Source: Dyella sp. GSA-30
GTDB taxonomy: Bacteria; Pseudomonadota; Gammaproteobacteria; Xanthomonadales; Rhodanobacteraceae
DNA: 64,000 nt
Direction of reading: 5' to 3'
Assembly (NCBI RefSeq): GCF_027924605.1
Contig: NZ_AP027042.1
Location: 3,449,524-3,513,523 of the forward strand
Shown: one piece after another, positions 52,718 to 61,381 of the stretch
How positions within the stretch are numbered: position 1 is the stretch's first letter
Layout: every line of letters starts with the position of its first letter
Notes under the pieces: model-generated
Told to the model about the DNA's origin: nothing
What the model saw: the letters and a program-made list of their open reading frames with translations, nothing else
Databases searched by the model: none
Position numbers and translations under genes: made by a program

Positions 52718-53590
52718 ATGTTCTTGGTCATGGGAATTACGGGAAAAGTTGGCGGCGCAGCGGCAACCCACTTGCTTGCGCAAGACAGGAAGGTGCGCGC
52801 GCTGGTTCGTGACCGCGCAAAGGCTGCAAGCTGGGCCGACCAAGGCGTCGAGCTGGTTGACGGCGACTGGAACGATGCGGCATCCATCAAGCGGGCACTC
52901 AGGGGCGTCGACGGCGCGTTTGTCATGTTGCCTCCCATCTGGGCCCCCTCGCCGGATTTCAGGGAAGCTAGGGGCGTCATCGCGAACTATGTGGAGGCGC
53001 TCAGCCAAGTGCCGGTGCCGCGGGTCGTCGCGCTTTCGTCGATGGGCGCAAACAGAACGAGCGACATGGGGCTGATCACGGCGCTGTCGCTTCTGGAGCA
53101 GGCGTTTCGCGACCTGACCTTGCCGATCGCTTTTGCGCGAGCCGGCGGATTCTTCGAAAACTTCCTTTACGGCTTGCACGTCGCCCAGGGAGGCACGTTG
53201 CCCGTCTTCAACGATCCGACCCATCGGAGATCGACCATGGTTGCGACCAACGACATCGGCGGCGAGATCGCATCGCTTCTGAGCGGACCGGCGTGGTTGG
53301 GTCATCGGATCATCGAACTCGGCTCAATGGTGAGCGCAGATGAAGTGGCGGCGCAACTAGGCGAAGTGATGCAGCGCGACGTCAAGGCCGTTGCCGTCCC
53401 GCGGGCAAACTGGCCGGATACATTCGAGCAGTTCGGCATTCCGAAGGGCAAGTCTGCACCGGCCGAAACCATGTATGAGGCCGTCAACGCCGGAGGGATG
53501 GACCTCGGGGGCGTGGGTACGGAGCACGTCCCCGGTGCAACGTCTGCTCGCGATGTTTTCGCGGCGGCTCAGAAGATCGTTAGATCCTAG
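52718..53590 (+). CDS. NmrA-like NAD(P)-binding protein
   Basis: This 290-aa protein starts at ATG 52718. The N terminus MFLVMGITGKVGGAAATHL is a Rossmann GxxGxxG dinucleotide-binding loop. The rest follows the atypical short-chain dehydrogenase NmrA/HSCARG pattern (ALVRDRAKA, DGDWNDAASIKRAL, VVALSSMGAN, FARAGGFFENFL). The NmrA group includes redox sensors and NAD(P)H:quinone oxidoreductases of the QOR2 type. It is divergent from the LysR regulator and followed after 85 bases by another NAD(P)-binding gene, suggesting a small redox-response operon with the DoxX-like gene. Confidence 0.88.
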   Translation: MFLVMGITGKVGGAAATHLLAQDRKVRALVRDRAKAASWADQGVELVDGDWNDAASIKRALRGVDGAFVMLPPIWAPSPDFREARGVIANYVEALSQVPVPRVVALSSMGANRTSDMGLITALSLLEQAFRDLTLPIAFARAGGFFENFLYGLHVAQGGTLPVFNDPTHRRSTMVATNDIGGEIASLLSGPAWLGHRIIELGSMVSADEVAAQLGEVMQRDVKAVAVPRANWPDTFEQFGIPKGKSAPAETMYEAVNAGGMDLGGVGTEHVPGATSARDVFAAAQKIVRS

Positions 53591-53675
53591 GACCGCGGAT
53601 CCCGACAGGAAGGCCGAAAGTGCCCATTGTCTTGGGGAGTGCGGAGTCCATATCGAACAAAGATCGAGATCGAAT

Positions 53676-54299
53676 ATGAAAATTCTTGTTTTGGGTGCGA
53701 CGGGTGGAACCGGACGGCTAATTGTCCGCGACTCCCTGGAGAAAGGGCATTCGGTCGTGGCGCTGGTTCGCTCGACCGTAGGGGCCGATCTGCCGGGAGC
53801 AGAATTGATCGAGGGCGATGCCCGCAATGAGATAATTCTCAAGCGCGCCCTGGACGGCTGTGATGTCGTCATCAGCGCATTAGGCACCGGCATGGGCCTC
53901 CGCAAGGTCAGTCTTCTGGCCGAAGCGACACGTGCGTTGATTCTGGCGATGACGCGAAGCGGCGTACACCGCCTGATCTGCATCTCCGCTCTGGGCGTGG
54001 GAGACAGCCGCGGCCATGGTGGCTTCGTCTTCGACCGATTCTTTCAGCCTCTGTTGCTTAGCCAAGCTTACAAGGACAAGGAACGCCAGGAAGCCGCGAT
54101 CCGTGCCAGCTCACTCGATTGGGTCATCGTCCGGCCCGGCATGCTCACCAACGACCCTTCTCGCGGAAGCATCAGAGCTATCGTCGACCTCGCCGGCGTC
54201 AAGGGCGGAAAAATCTCTCGTGGCGATGTCGCCCGGTTCGTGGTGGAGCAACTGGCGACGAACACCTGGTTGAAACAGACACCCTTACTCCTGTGGTGA
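53676..54299 (+). CDS. NAD(P)H-binding SDR-like protein
   Basis: This 207-aa atypical SDR starts at ATG 53676. The dinucleotide-binding loop is MKILVLGATGGTGRLIV. DARNEIILKRALDGCDVVISALG and LICISALGVGDSRG follow, and DWVIVRPGMLTND lies near the C terminus, as in the NAD_binding_10 family of flavin-reductase-like proteins. The substrate is unknown. It sits in a row with the NmrA-like gene and, 18 bases downstream, the DoxX-like gene; the three are probably co-transcribed. Confidence 0.88.
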   Translation: MKILVLGATGGTGRLIVRDSLEKGHSVVALVRSTVGADLPGAELIEGDARNEIILKRALDGCDVVISALGTGMGLRKVSLLAEATRALILAMTRSGVHRLICISALGVGDSRGHGGFVFDRFFQPLLLSQAYKDKERQEAAIRASSLDWVIVRPGMLTNDPSRGSIRAIVDLAGVKGGKISRGDVARFVVEQLATNTWLKQTPLLLW

Positions 54300-54317
54300 G
54301 TATTAAAGGCCAGACAA

Positions 54318-54665
54318 ATGCCAAAGATCTCCTGGCGGCAAGCTTTACCGTTCGTCCTCGCTACTTTCTTCGTTGTCGGTTCCCTGATCAACATCATCGC
54401 TCCAGGATCGATCTATGAGGAATACCTGAAATGGGGATATCCGCCCTGGTTCCATTTCTTCACCGGAACGATGGAACTCACTGCCGCCATTCTTCTTTTT
54501 CGGAAAGCGACGCGCCTGTCGGGTGCGTTGCTCGGGGGCACCGTCATGTTTGCCGCACTCGCGACCGTCGTCATCCGCGGCGAATACGCGCACGCCGTGC
54601 CGCCACTCGCCGCGGCGACGTTATCACTTGTCGTTGGCTGGATAAGTGCCAAGCAGGAGGAGTAA
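54318..54665 (+). CDS. DoxX-like small membrane protein
   Basis: This 115-aa protein has four hydrophobic segments (LPFVLATFFVVGSLINII, the region WFHFFTGTMELTAAILLF, LLGGTVMFAALATVVI and LAAATLSLVVGWI), the usual DoxX-like layout. The motif FFTGTMELTAAILL is typical of the DoxX_2/DUF family. Such proteins are common beside SDR and LysR genes and may take part in membrane redox processes, but the reaction is not known. It ends with TAA at 54663-54665, and an AGGAGG there serves the next gene. Confidence 0.8.
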   Translation: MPKISWRQALPFVLATFFVVGSLINIIAPGSIYEEYLKWGYPPWFHFFTGTMELTAAILLFRKATRLSGALLGGTVMFAALATVVIRGEYAHAVPPLAAATLSLVVGWISAKQEE

Positions 54666-54668
54666 TGC

Positions 54669-55100
54669 ATGTCAACGATACACAGGCGTGAAGGTCGAGC
54701 AATAGCGTTCTACGAGCCACGAAGTGCGTTATTCCTCGCTGCCATCATCGGGCTTACACAGCCCGTACTTGCGCTCGAATTGAATCCTATCCCCTTGACG
54801 CCGCAGCAATGGCAAGCGAACGGAGATGTGTCGTTTCAGCGCGATCCGGCCAGGCAGGATGTGCTCGTCGTCAACAAGGGCTATGCAGAGCTGAAGAACA
54901 CTGACTTCAGCAACGGCACGATTGAGTTCGACACAAAATTTGTCGGCGAACGGATTGCCGGCATCACCTTCCGCCAGCACGACGACCAAGCAGACGCGTT
55001 GTATTTTCGACCTAGCGCGGACTGTGCTGCCTCGGACGAATGCATCCAGTACATGCCTACCGCGCATCATGTGTTCGAGTGGGACTTGTATGGGCAGTAA
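54669..55100 (+). CDS. Secreted LamG/DUF1080-like protein, C-terminally short
   Basis: This 143-aa protein has an AGGAGG site eight bases before ATG 54669. A signal-peptide-like segment (SALFLAAIIGLTQPVLA) precedes the mature start LELNPIPLTPQQW. The rest resembles the beginning of a concanavalin/LamG-type domain (NKGYAELKNTDFSNGTIEFD, GITFRQHDD, YFRP), as in secreted DUF1080-like proteins. Homologues of this type normally continue for another 60-100 residues of beta strands, while this frame stops straight after FEWDLYGQ. The next gene starts eight bases later. It is therefore probably a truncated relic, but a short functional form is possible. Confidence 0.6.
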   Translation: MSTIHRREGRAIAFYEPRSALFLAAIIGLTQPVLALELNPIPLTPQQWQANGDVSFQRDPARQDVLVVNKGYAELKNTDFSNGTIEFDTKFVGERIAGITFRQHDDQADALYFRPSADCAASDECIQYMPTAHHVFEWDLYGQ

Positions 55101-55108
55101 GGGCACCG

Positions 55109-56893
55109 ATGAAACGTATCACTCCAAACCATCTCGCCTCTCAACCGTGGCGCAACGCACTCATTTTTTTTCTATGGCTGCCTGCGTTCTCTCCTGCTGT
55201 ATGTCAAGCGTTTTCAGGGGGGCAAAGGAATGACCTTGATTCGCGCCTTGCTGAGCAGAACGCTCTCTTTGCCCGATATGACAAGGGCGAGAAAGAACGC
55301 GACATCGACAGCTTTCCTGACCGATCATTGCGATCCATTGCAAGAGAGCATCAAGAAAACGAAAGTCTACGGAAGCGACTTGCGGCCATTTCGACCGACG
55401 GCTTCGCAGAACAGGACCTGCTGTCACACGAAGTACTTCTGCGTGAGCTTGACCAAGAGAGCCGCGATTATGATCTGAAGCTCTATGAGCTTCCGCTCGC
55501 ACAGGGGGAGGGCATCTATCAAAGCCTGACCGAGCTTGCCGCCGGCGACTTTCAGTCAACCGCGGACTACAGCGACTATCTGAAAAATCTAAGGGACATT
55601 CCCCGCGTATTGCGACAGACAGAAGATCTCGCAAGGTTAGGCATCAAAGATGACGTGCTTCCGGCGCGTTACCTGTTGGAGAAAGTGGTCGCGGCTTGCG
55701 ACGCCATTATTGAAGAAGATCCCTTTCTCAAGCCGATCAATACATTTCCCGCGTCGATTTCGTCGCATGACCGGGATCGTATGACTGCACAGGTCACTGA
55801 AGTCGTGAACGATGAAGTCATTCCAGCCTATAAACGTTTCCGGGATTTCGTGAAAAGTGATTACGCTCCGCATGCCCGCAGCGGCATTGGTCTGAGCAGT
55901 CTTCCCCGCGGGGCTGAGATGTATCAGAACGCGATCCGCGAACAAACGACGACCAACATGACGCCCGAGGAAATTCACAACCTGGGTTTGCGAGAGGTCG
56001 CGCGAATTGAGGGGCTGTTGCAGGATGTCGCTCATCGAGCCGGATATGCCAGTCTCGCCAGCTATCGCGCTGTATTGAAGGCCGATCCAAAGTATCGACC
56101 TTCCTCTCCAGAACAGATTGTGGATGATTTCCGTCACTACGTGAGCGCGATGGAGCCTCACCTCCCGGAGCTCTTCGAGGAGTATCCCAAGACGCTGCTT
56201 ACCGTGGAAGCCGGGTCTCTCACGGATCCGAGTTTCGGAACGCACATCGTGGTTGGACCAGCGGATGGCAGCAAGCCCGGTCGCGTTATCGTCGCTGTAG
56301 CCAACTTCTCACAACGAAGCCTTATCAGCGACGAGACGCAGGCTTATCACGAGGGCGTCCCTGGCCATGAGCTACAGGTCACCATTCAGCAGCGTCTTAA
56401 AGGATTGCCTAAGTTTCGTTCGGATATTCTAAACACGGCGTATGTCGAGGGCTGGGCGGTTTACGCAGAGGCTCTGGGTAAGGAAATAGGCCTCTTTCAA
56501 GACCCCGCCTCGGATTATGGACGTCTTAATCTTGAGCTCATGCGGGCTGTTCGCCTGGTTGTAGATACAGGGATCAACTCGTACGGATGGACTCGGGCAC
56601 AAGCGGTCTCTTACTTTCGCGAGAGCGGTGCGGCAGACGAACCCTCTTTGCAAGCGGAAATCGACCGATACGTGAACTGGCCGGCGCAAAGCCTGGGATA
56701 CAAGATCGGGCAACTGAAGTTCATCGAACTCAGGGAACGTGCCCGAAGCAAGCTAGGCCCAAACTTTGATATCAGAAAGTATCACGAGGAAGTGCTGTCC
56801 GCTGGCAGCCTGCCCTTGGATCTACTTGAGGGGCGGGTCGATCGCTGGATTGAGCGGCAGGACAGCCTGGACGCGCATCGCGCGCATAGCTGA
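55109..56893 (+). CDS. Secreted DUF885-family metallopeptidase-like protein
   Basis: This protein has about 594 aa from ATG 55109. A signal peptide is visible (WRNALIFFLWLPAFSPAVCQA). The DUF885 hallmarks are present in the second half: ETQAYHEGVPGHELQ, containing the HExxxxH-like zinc motif of this family, and TAYVEGWAVYAEALGKEIG. These are followed by ESGAADEPSLQAEIDRYVNWPAQSLGYKIG near the C terminus. The family is related to gluzincin-type carboxypeptidases, and characterised members are few. The likely place of action is the periplasm or outside the cell. The neighbours are other secreted proteins and M61 peptidases. Confidence 0.88.
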   Translation: MKRITPNHLASQPWRNALIFFLWLPAFSPAVCQAFSGGQRNDLDSRLAEQNALFARYDKGEKERDIDSFPDRSLRSIAREHQENESLRKRLAAISTDGFAEQDLLSHEVLLRELDQESRDYDLKLYELPLAQGEGIYQSLTELAAGDFQSTADYSDYLKNLRDIPRVLRQTEDLARLGIKDDVLPARYLLEKVVAACDAIIEEDPFLKPINTFPASISSHDRDRMTAQVTEVVNDEVIPAYKRFRDFVKSDYAPHARSGIGLSSLPRGAEMYQNAIREQTTTNMTPEEIHNLGLREVARIEGLLQDVAHRAGYASLASYRAVLKADPKYRPSSPEQIVDDFRHYVSAMEPHLPELFEEYPKTLLTVEAGSLTDPSFGTHIVVGPADGSKPGRVIVAVANFSQRSLISDETQAYHEGVPGHELQVTIQQRLKGLPKFRSDILNTAYVEGWAVYAEALGKEIGLFQDPASDYGRLNLELMRAVRLVVDTGINSYGWTRAQAVSYFRESGAADEPSLQAEIDRYVNWPAQSLGYKIGQLKFIELRERARSKLGPNFDIRKYHEEVLSAGSLPLDLLEGRVDRWIERQDSLDAHRAHS

Positions 56894-56900
56894 TCATCCC

Positions 56901-57665
56901 ATGATGCCTATCCTCTTCCCGAAGCCAGTCCGTGTCTTGTCGTTCGCTTTCGCCGCGATCGGGCTGTTCGCTCCTGCCAGGCCGACCTGGTCCGCCACCT
57001 TGCCGACGTCCGGCTCTCCCGGGCTGAAGGCACAGTTAAGGAGGAACGACGAACGGCTCCTCACGGCGGTTCACCGAGGCGATCGCCAGACATGGGCGGA
57101 GCTCACAACGCTGGACTTCATGTACGTTGAGGAGGGGCAGGTCAGCCGGCGTGAGCCATTCCTGGCTGAGCTTGAAGAAGACGGTCTCGACGCGCTCGTC
57201 ATAACGAATTACGAGGTGCAACTCCTGGGCGACACGGCGCAGGTCTTTCACGAGGATGTCGTTCCGCAGCGGCCGGGGGTCGTATCCACCAAAAGTGCAC
57301 GCCTGCTGATGACGGAGACATGGCAGCGTGTCGATGGGAAGTGGTTGCTCCGCATCGTTCACACGGATCGGATCCGTGTGCCGCCTCCTCCTGTCGAGCT
57401 TTCTTCGGCGAAGCTCGACGAACTTGCGGGAACGTATCGTAGCCAGAGCGATACATACGTTATTCGTCGGCACGACAACCGTCTTGTGGGCGCCAAAGCG
57501 GGGAAATCCACTATAGACCTGAAGGTCGAGGCGGCCGATGTCCTCTTCGTTCCCGACGACGTCTATCTGCGAAAGGTCTTTCAGCGCGATGCCCATGGAC
57601 GTATCACTGGGTTCATCGATCGGCGGGAGAACACCGACCGTCTTTGGACACGGACCGGCCCTTAA
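56901..57665 (+). CDS. Secreted DUF4440/SnoaL-like protein
   Basis: This 254-aa protein starts at ATG 56901, seven bases after the DUF885 stop, so the two are probably co-transcribed. A signal peptide is present (VLSFAFAAIGLFAPARPTWSA). The first half is a SnoaL/DUF4440-like cone fold (NDERLLTAVHRGDRQTWAEL, then DFMYVEEGQVSRREPFL, then TETWQRVDGKWLLRIVHTDR). The second half (LAGTYRSQSDTYVIRRHDN and the following beta segment) looks like the small beta-barrel found after beta-lactamase-like or peptidase domains. No catalytic residues can be assigned. Confidence 0.8.
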   Translation: MMPILFPKPVRVLSFAFAAIGLFAPARPTWSATLPTSGSPGLKAQLRRNDERLLTAVHRGDRQTWAELTTLDFMYVEEGQVSRREPFLAELEEDGLDALVITNYEVQLLGDTAQVFHEDVVPQRPGVVSTKSARLLMTETWQRVDGKWLLRIVHTDRIRVPPPPVELSSAKLDELAGTYRSQSDTYVIRRHDNRLVGAKAGKSTIDLKVEAADVLFVPDDVYLRKVFQRDAHGRITGFIDRRENTDRLWTRTGP

Positions 57666-57709
57666 CGCACGAGTTACAGCGGGCAATCGAACTAACCTCA
57701 GGGAAAATC

Positions 57710-59662
57710 ATGCTTTTGCTCATCAAGCAGGTGGGGTGGTTTCTCCTCTGCGCTGGTTTAGTGGTCCTGGCACTGTCTACCTTGACGGCGGGAACTGCGG
57801 TCGCGCAGGTCGGATCGGGGCCGACTGCCGCACCAATGCCACCAGCGCTACCCACCCCGCTGGACAGACCGTTCCGCGGCACGATCGAGTTGACCGTCAA
57901 CGCCACCGATACTGATCACCAGATCTTCTCCATCCGCGAGACGATTCCCGTCCAAGCGACCGGCGATGTTGTCCTGCTCTACCCCGAATGGGAAACGGCC
58001 AGCCATGCACCTACCGCCACGGTTGCAGAACTGGCAGGCTTAGTAGTGCTCATCGATGGCAAGCCATCGGATTGGAGACGCGATCCGGTGGACATGCACG
58101 CCTTTCACGTCGACGTGCCCGAGGGCGCGAGCTCGATCATGCTGGACTTCCAATTCCTTGTGCCTGCTCAGGCGCACCTGTTGCGGCCGGACATGGTGAT
58201 TGTTCCCTGGCAACGCCTGTTGCTTTATCCCGCAGGTTGGTACGTGCGGGACATCCCCGTGGCCGCGACGCTCGCGCTCCCCCATGGGCTAGCGCCTTTC
58301 ACGGCGTTAACCTTCCATGCTATCGACGACGGAAAGCTGGACTTTCAGCCCGTGGCGCTGGATCAGTTGGTCGACGCACCCCTCTATGCCGGGCGATACA
58401 CGCGCCGGATCACGTTGAACGGAGGTACGGCCAAGCCGGTGGCACTGGATCTGCTGGCTGACGCAAAAGAAGACCTTGCGATCACTCAACCAGAGATCGA
58501 CCGCATCAAAGCGCTCATCGCCCAGGGTCTCAAGACCTTCGGCATGGCGCCATATCGCCACTACGATGCAATCGTCACCCTGAGCGATGTCTTGTCGCCT
58601 GACGGAAGCGGCGGCGGAGTCGAGCATCTTGAAGAGGGAGAAAACAATCTCCCGGCCACATACTTCACCGACACTTCGAAACAACTCAATAACCTCGACC
58701 TGATCGCGCACGAATTTGTGCATGCGTGGAACGGCCGGTGGCGACAACCGGCTGACTTGTGGTCCCCCACCTTCAATCGGCCAGTCGGTGGGTCGCTGCT
58801 GTGGGTATATGAAGGGCAAAGCGAATTCTGGGGACGTGTGCTGGCCGCGCGCGCGGCGCTGCGCGATCGCCAGCAGACTCTCGACAAACTCGCTATGGAT
58901 GCAGCCACGGTCGCCAACCGCACCGGCCGACGCTGGAAGGACCTGCAAGACAGCACGAATGACGCTGTCTTTATGGCGAAGCACCGCATCGTGTCGCCCG
59001 ACTGGCAACGCCGCGAGGACTATTACCCGGAAGGGGTGCTGCTCTGGCTGGATGTGGATGCACGTCTTCGCCAAGTGAGCCATGGCGAACGCGACATCGA
59101 CGACTTCGCGCGCGTCTTTTTCGTCAAAGACAGCACGCAATCCACGCGGACCTATACCTTCGAGGATGTCCGTGATGCGCTGAACAAGTTAGCCCCGGAT
59201 GACTGGGCAGCGTTCCTCAATCAGCATCTTCACAACCATAGCGCGGACGACGCGATCGCCGGCTTGGCCCGCGCAGGCTGGACGCTTGTCTACACCGATA
59301 CGCCCACGGAAACTTTCCGCCAGAACGAGGAAGATGCCGGCGCCATCAATCTCGACTATTCGATCGGTCTACAGATCGATGCGAAGGGAGCGATTCAATC
59401 GGTTCGATGGGACAGTCCAGCATTCCGGGCCGGTTTGTCGCCTGGTTTACACGTGATCGAGGTGGAAGGGCAGCCGTTTTCGACCCGCACACTATTGGCA
59501 GCAGTCCAGTCATCTGCATTAAAACCACTAAGCATCCGTGTCGACATTAACGGGAGCAAGCGGGTCGTCAATATCGACTACCGTGGGGGGCTGCGCTATC
59601 CCCATCTAGAGCGCATCGCGGGCACACCCGACCGGCTGTCCGCACTGCTCGACGCCCGCTAA
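57710..59662 (+). CDS. M61-family metallopeptidase with PDZ domain
   Basis: This 650-aa secreted peptidase starts at ATG 57710, preceded by AGGGA; its signal peptide spans about residues 1-30. After an N-terminal beta domain the zinc site is intact: HEFVHAWNG (His334, Glu335, His338) and VYEGQSEFW (Glu368). The C-terminal third holds a PDZ-like domain (SVRWDSPAFRAGLSPGLHVIEVEGQPF). The family is that of glycyl aminopeptidase, of gluzincin fold. The product should hydrolyse peptides in the periplasm or outside the cell. A paralogue lies at 61382-63349, which makes this a tandem pair interrupted by a LysR/DUF4865 insert. Confidence 0.92.
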   Translation: MLLLIKQVGWFLLCAGLVVLALSTLTAGTAVAQVGSGPTAAPMPPALPTPLDRPFRGTIELTVNATDTDHQIFSIRETIPVQATGDVVLLYPEWETASHAPTATVAELAGLVVLIDGKPSDWRRDPVDMHAFHVDVPEGASSIMLDFQFLVPAQAHLLRPDMVIVPWQRLLLYPAGWYVRDIPVAATLALPHGLAPFTALTFHAIDDGKLDFQPVALDQLVDAPLYAGRYTRRITLNGGTAKPVALDLLADAKEDLAITQPEIDRIKALIAQGLKTFGMAPYRHYDAIVTLSDVLSPDGSGGGVEHLEEGENNLPATYFTDTSKQLNNLDLIAHEFVHAWNGRWRQPADLWSPTFNRPVGGSLLWVYEGQSEFWGRVLAARAALRDRQQTLDKLAMDAATVANRTGRRWKDLQDSTNDAVFMAKHRIVSPDWQRREDYYPEGVLLWLDVDARLRQVSHGERDIDDFARVFFVKDSTQSTRTYTFEDVRDALNKLAPDDWAAFLNQHLHNHSADDAIAGLARAGWTLVYTDTPTETFRQNEEDAGAINLDYSIGLQIDAKGAIQSVRWDSPAFRAGLSPGLHVIEVEGQPFSTRTLLAAVQSSALKPLSIRVDINGSKRVVNIDYRGGLRYPHLERIAGTPDRLSALLDAR

Positions 59663-59764
59663 CCCTATCGCCCCACCTTATCCGGACGCCTGGATTCAAA
59701 ACGTTTTTGCCGGCCACGGTGGCTTCATCACTTCACTGCCCCAGGGTAAAAGCATCTCTCAGCC

Positions 59765-60658
59765 TCACGCAGAGGCGTTCCCTAAGGTCTCTGGACCGAC
59801 GCTATCCATATGGCTGTTTATGATGTTCAGGAGTAACGCGGACAGGTGGTCGATTGCCGCGTCGCCACGATGTGACGAACGGACGAGATGAAGGGGCACC
59901 GCATTTAGGTCTGGAAGGCCAAAAGCACCATCGAGGCAAGCTATCTCGTCGGGTACGTGAATCGCCGTGCGCGCGACTAGGCCGAGCCCTGCTTTTGCCG
60001 CGGCCCAGACTGCCGACACACTGCTGCCCGACAATGCGATACGCCAGTTTGTCCCCGCACGGTCGAGGGCATCAATGGCTCGTTGGCGGAACATACAAGG
60101 TTGCTCGAGCACAAGCAGAGGCAACGCTTCGCGTTCGGGCAACTGCCATGTAGCGTGCGCATACCAGTGCACTGGAAGCGTAGTGATCAGTTGGCTGCCC
60201 ATTCCACCGTTGTCACCGAAGGTCAGGGCGAGATCCAGAGCGCCGTCTCGGAGAAGTTGCAGCAGGCGACCGCTTTGCTCGACCAAGATTTCAAGCTGCA
60301 CCTTCGGATGCGCCGACGTGAACAGCGCCAGCGTCTGCGGCAGCCAACTGTCGGCAAAGTCCTGGGGAACGCCCAAACAAATTTTCCCGTGAAGTCCCGT
60401 TCCACGGACGGCCAGAACGGCCTCGTCATTCAGTTCCAGCATCCTTCGAGCAAAACTAACCAACATTTCGCCTTCGCCGGTTAGCCCCTGACGCCGACCA
60501 ATTTTTCGAAACAGTGGTTTTCCCAGTCGCTCTTCCAGGGCTCGCAACTGAAGGCTGACGGTGGATGGTGATAGGTGAAGAACCTCGGCGGCTTTGCCGA
60601 AACCGTCAAGGTCCACCGCCGCGACAAGCGTGCGCAGGCTGGTCAGATCGAGAATCAT
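59765..60658 (-). CDS. LysR-family transcriptional regulator
   Basis: This 297-aa regulator starts at ATG 60658. The N-terminal winged helix reads LTSLRTLVAAVDLDGFGKAA, HLSPSTVSLQLRALEERLGKPLF. The effector-binding domain starts around residue 88 (GKICLGVPQDFADSWLP). It is divergent from the DUF4865 gene, with about 100 bases between them. LysR/DUF4865 pairs are a recurrent arrangement in proteobacteria, so this regulator probably controls that gene. The pair lies between the two M61 genes. Confidence 0.92.
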   Translation of the reverse strand: MILDLTSLRTLVAAVDLDGFGKAAEVLHLSPSTVSLQLRALEERLGKPLFRKIGRRQGLTGEGEMLVSFARRMLELNDEAVLAVRGTGLHGKICLGVPQDFADSWLPQTLALFTSAHPKVQLEILVEQSGRLLQLLRDGALDLALTFGDNGGMGSQLITTLPVHWYAHATWQLPEREALPLLVLEQPCMFRQRAIDALDRAGTNWRIALSGSSVSAVWAAAKAGLGLVARTAIHVPDEIACLDGAFGLPDLNAVPLHLVRSSHRGDAAIDHLSALLLNIINSHMDSVGPETLGNASA

Positions 60659-60770
60659 CGTTTAGCAAACCTCATCAATGACTTTAAAACCGCTCGCTTT
60701 TGTGAGGCGAGGTAACCGTCCAGACTCCCGCGACTGTTTGACGGTTGCGGAGACTATTATGTTGTTAATG

Positions 60771-61317
60771 CAGTACCGGTTCGACCTAGAAGACGACCAT
60801 GACATGAAGGCCCTGCGTGAACGGGTTTCAGTCATCGGTTCCGGATTCAACTCGCTCTCCGGCTTAGTCCAAAAGGCGTTTCTCGTCTCGAGCCGCGCAA
60901 ACGGCCGTCCCAATCGCTATGCGCCATTCTATGTCTGGCAGGACGAGCAAGCGATGCGTGCATTCCTCCTCTCGGACGCGTTCGCCCGGGTCTGCGCCAA
61001 GTATGGTCGCCCCAGGGTACGTGCATGGATGACTGACAACGGGGGGTGTCTCCCAAATGCCGGGGCAAGCGACTCAGGAGTTCATCTCCATCAAACCTTC
61101 CGCTGACCTCAACGCCCTGGTGTCTGAAGAGCGGGCCAAGGCAGATGCCGCAGGACGTGATGGGGAGCTGCACTCGATCCATATCGGACTCGATACAACG
61201 ATGTGGCAGCTGGTCCGTACCTGTTTCTGGCTACAGCCGCCGGGCACGACACATGGCATTGACGCCTACGACCTCGAATACCTCGCTTTTCCTCACAGAG
61301 AGTGCCCCGGCGCATGA
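60771..61317 (+). pseudogene. DUF4865-family gene split by a one-base frameshift
   Basis: The first part, in frame from about 60771 (MQYRFDLEDDHDMKALRERV, then NRYAPFYVWQDEQAMRAFL), has the DUF4865 N-terminal pattern. Reading then runs into a GGGGGG tract at 61041-61046 and continues in the wrong frame to a stop at 61106. The second part (GQATQEFISIKPSADL, then WQLVRTCFWL, then PHRECPGA) is in the next frame, to a stop at 61317. With five Gs instead of six the join reads NGGVSQMPGQ, and one protein of about 180 aa results, the normal length. It is either a genuine pseudogene, a phase-variable tract or a sequencing error. Function is unknown. It is paired with the divergent LysR gene. Confidence 0.8.
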
Positions 61318-61381
61318 AGTCCATCCCCACATACGAGTCTGATTGCTCCGGCGGTGTCGACTGTCACCATGGAGAACATGC

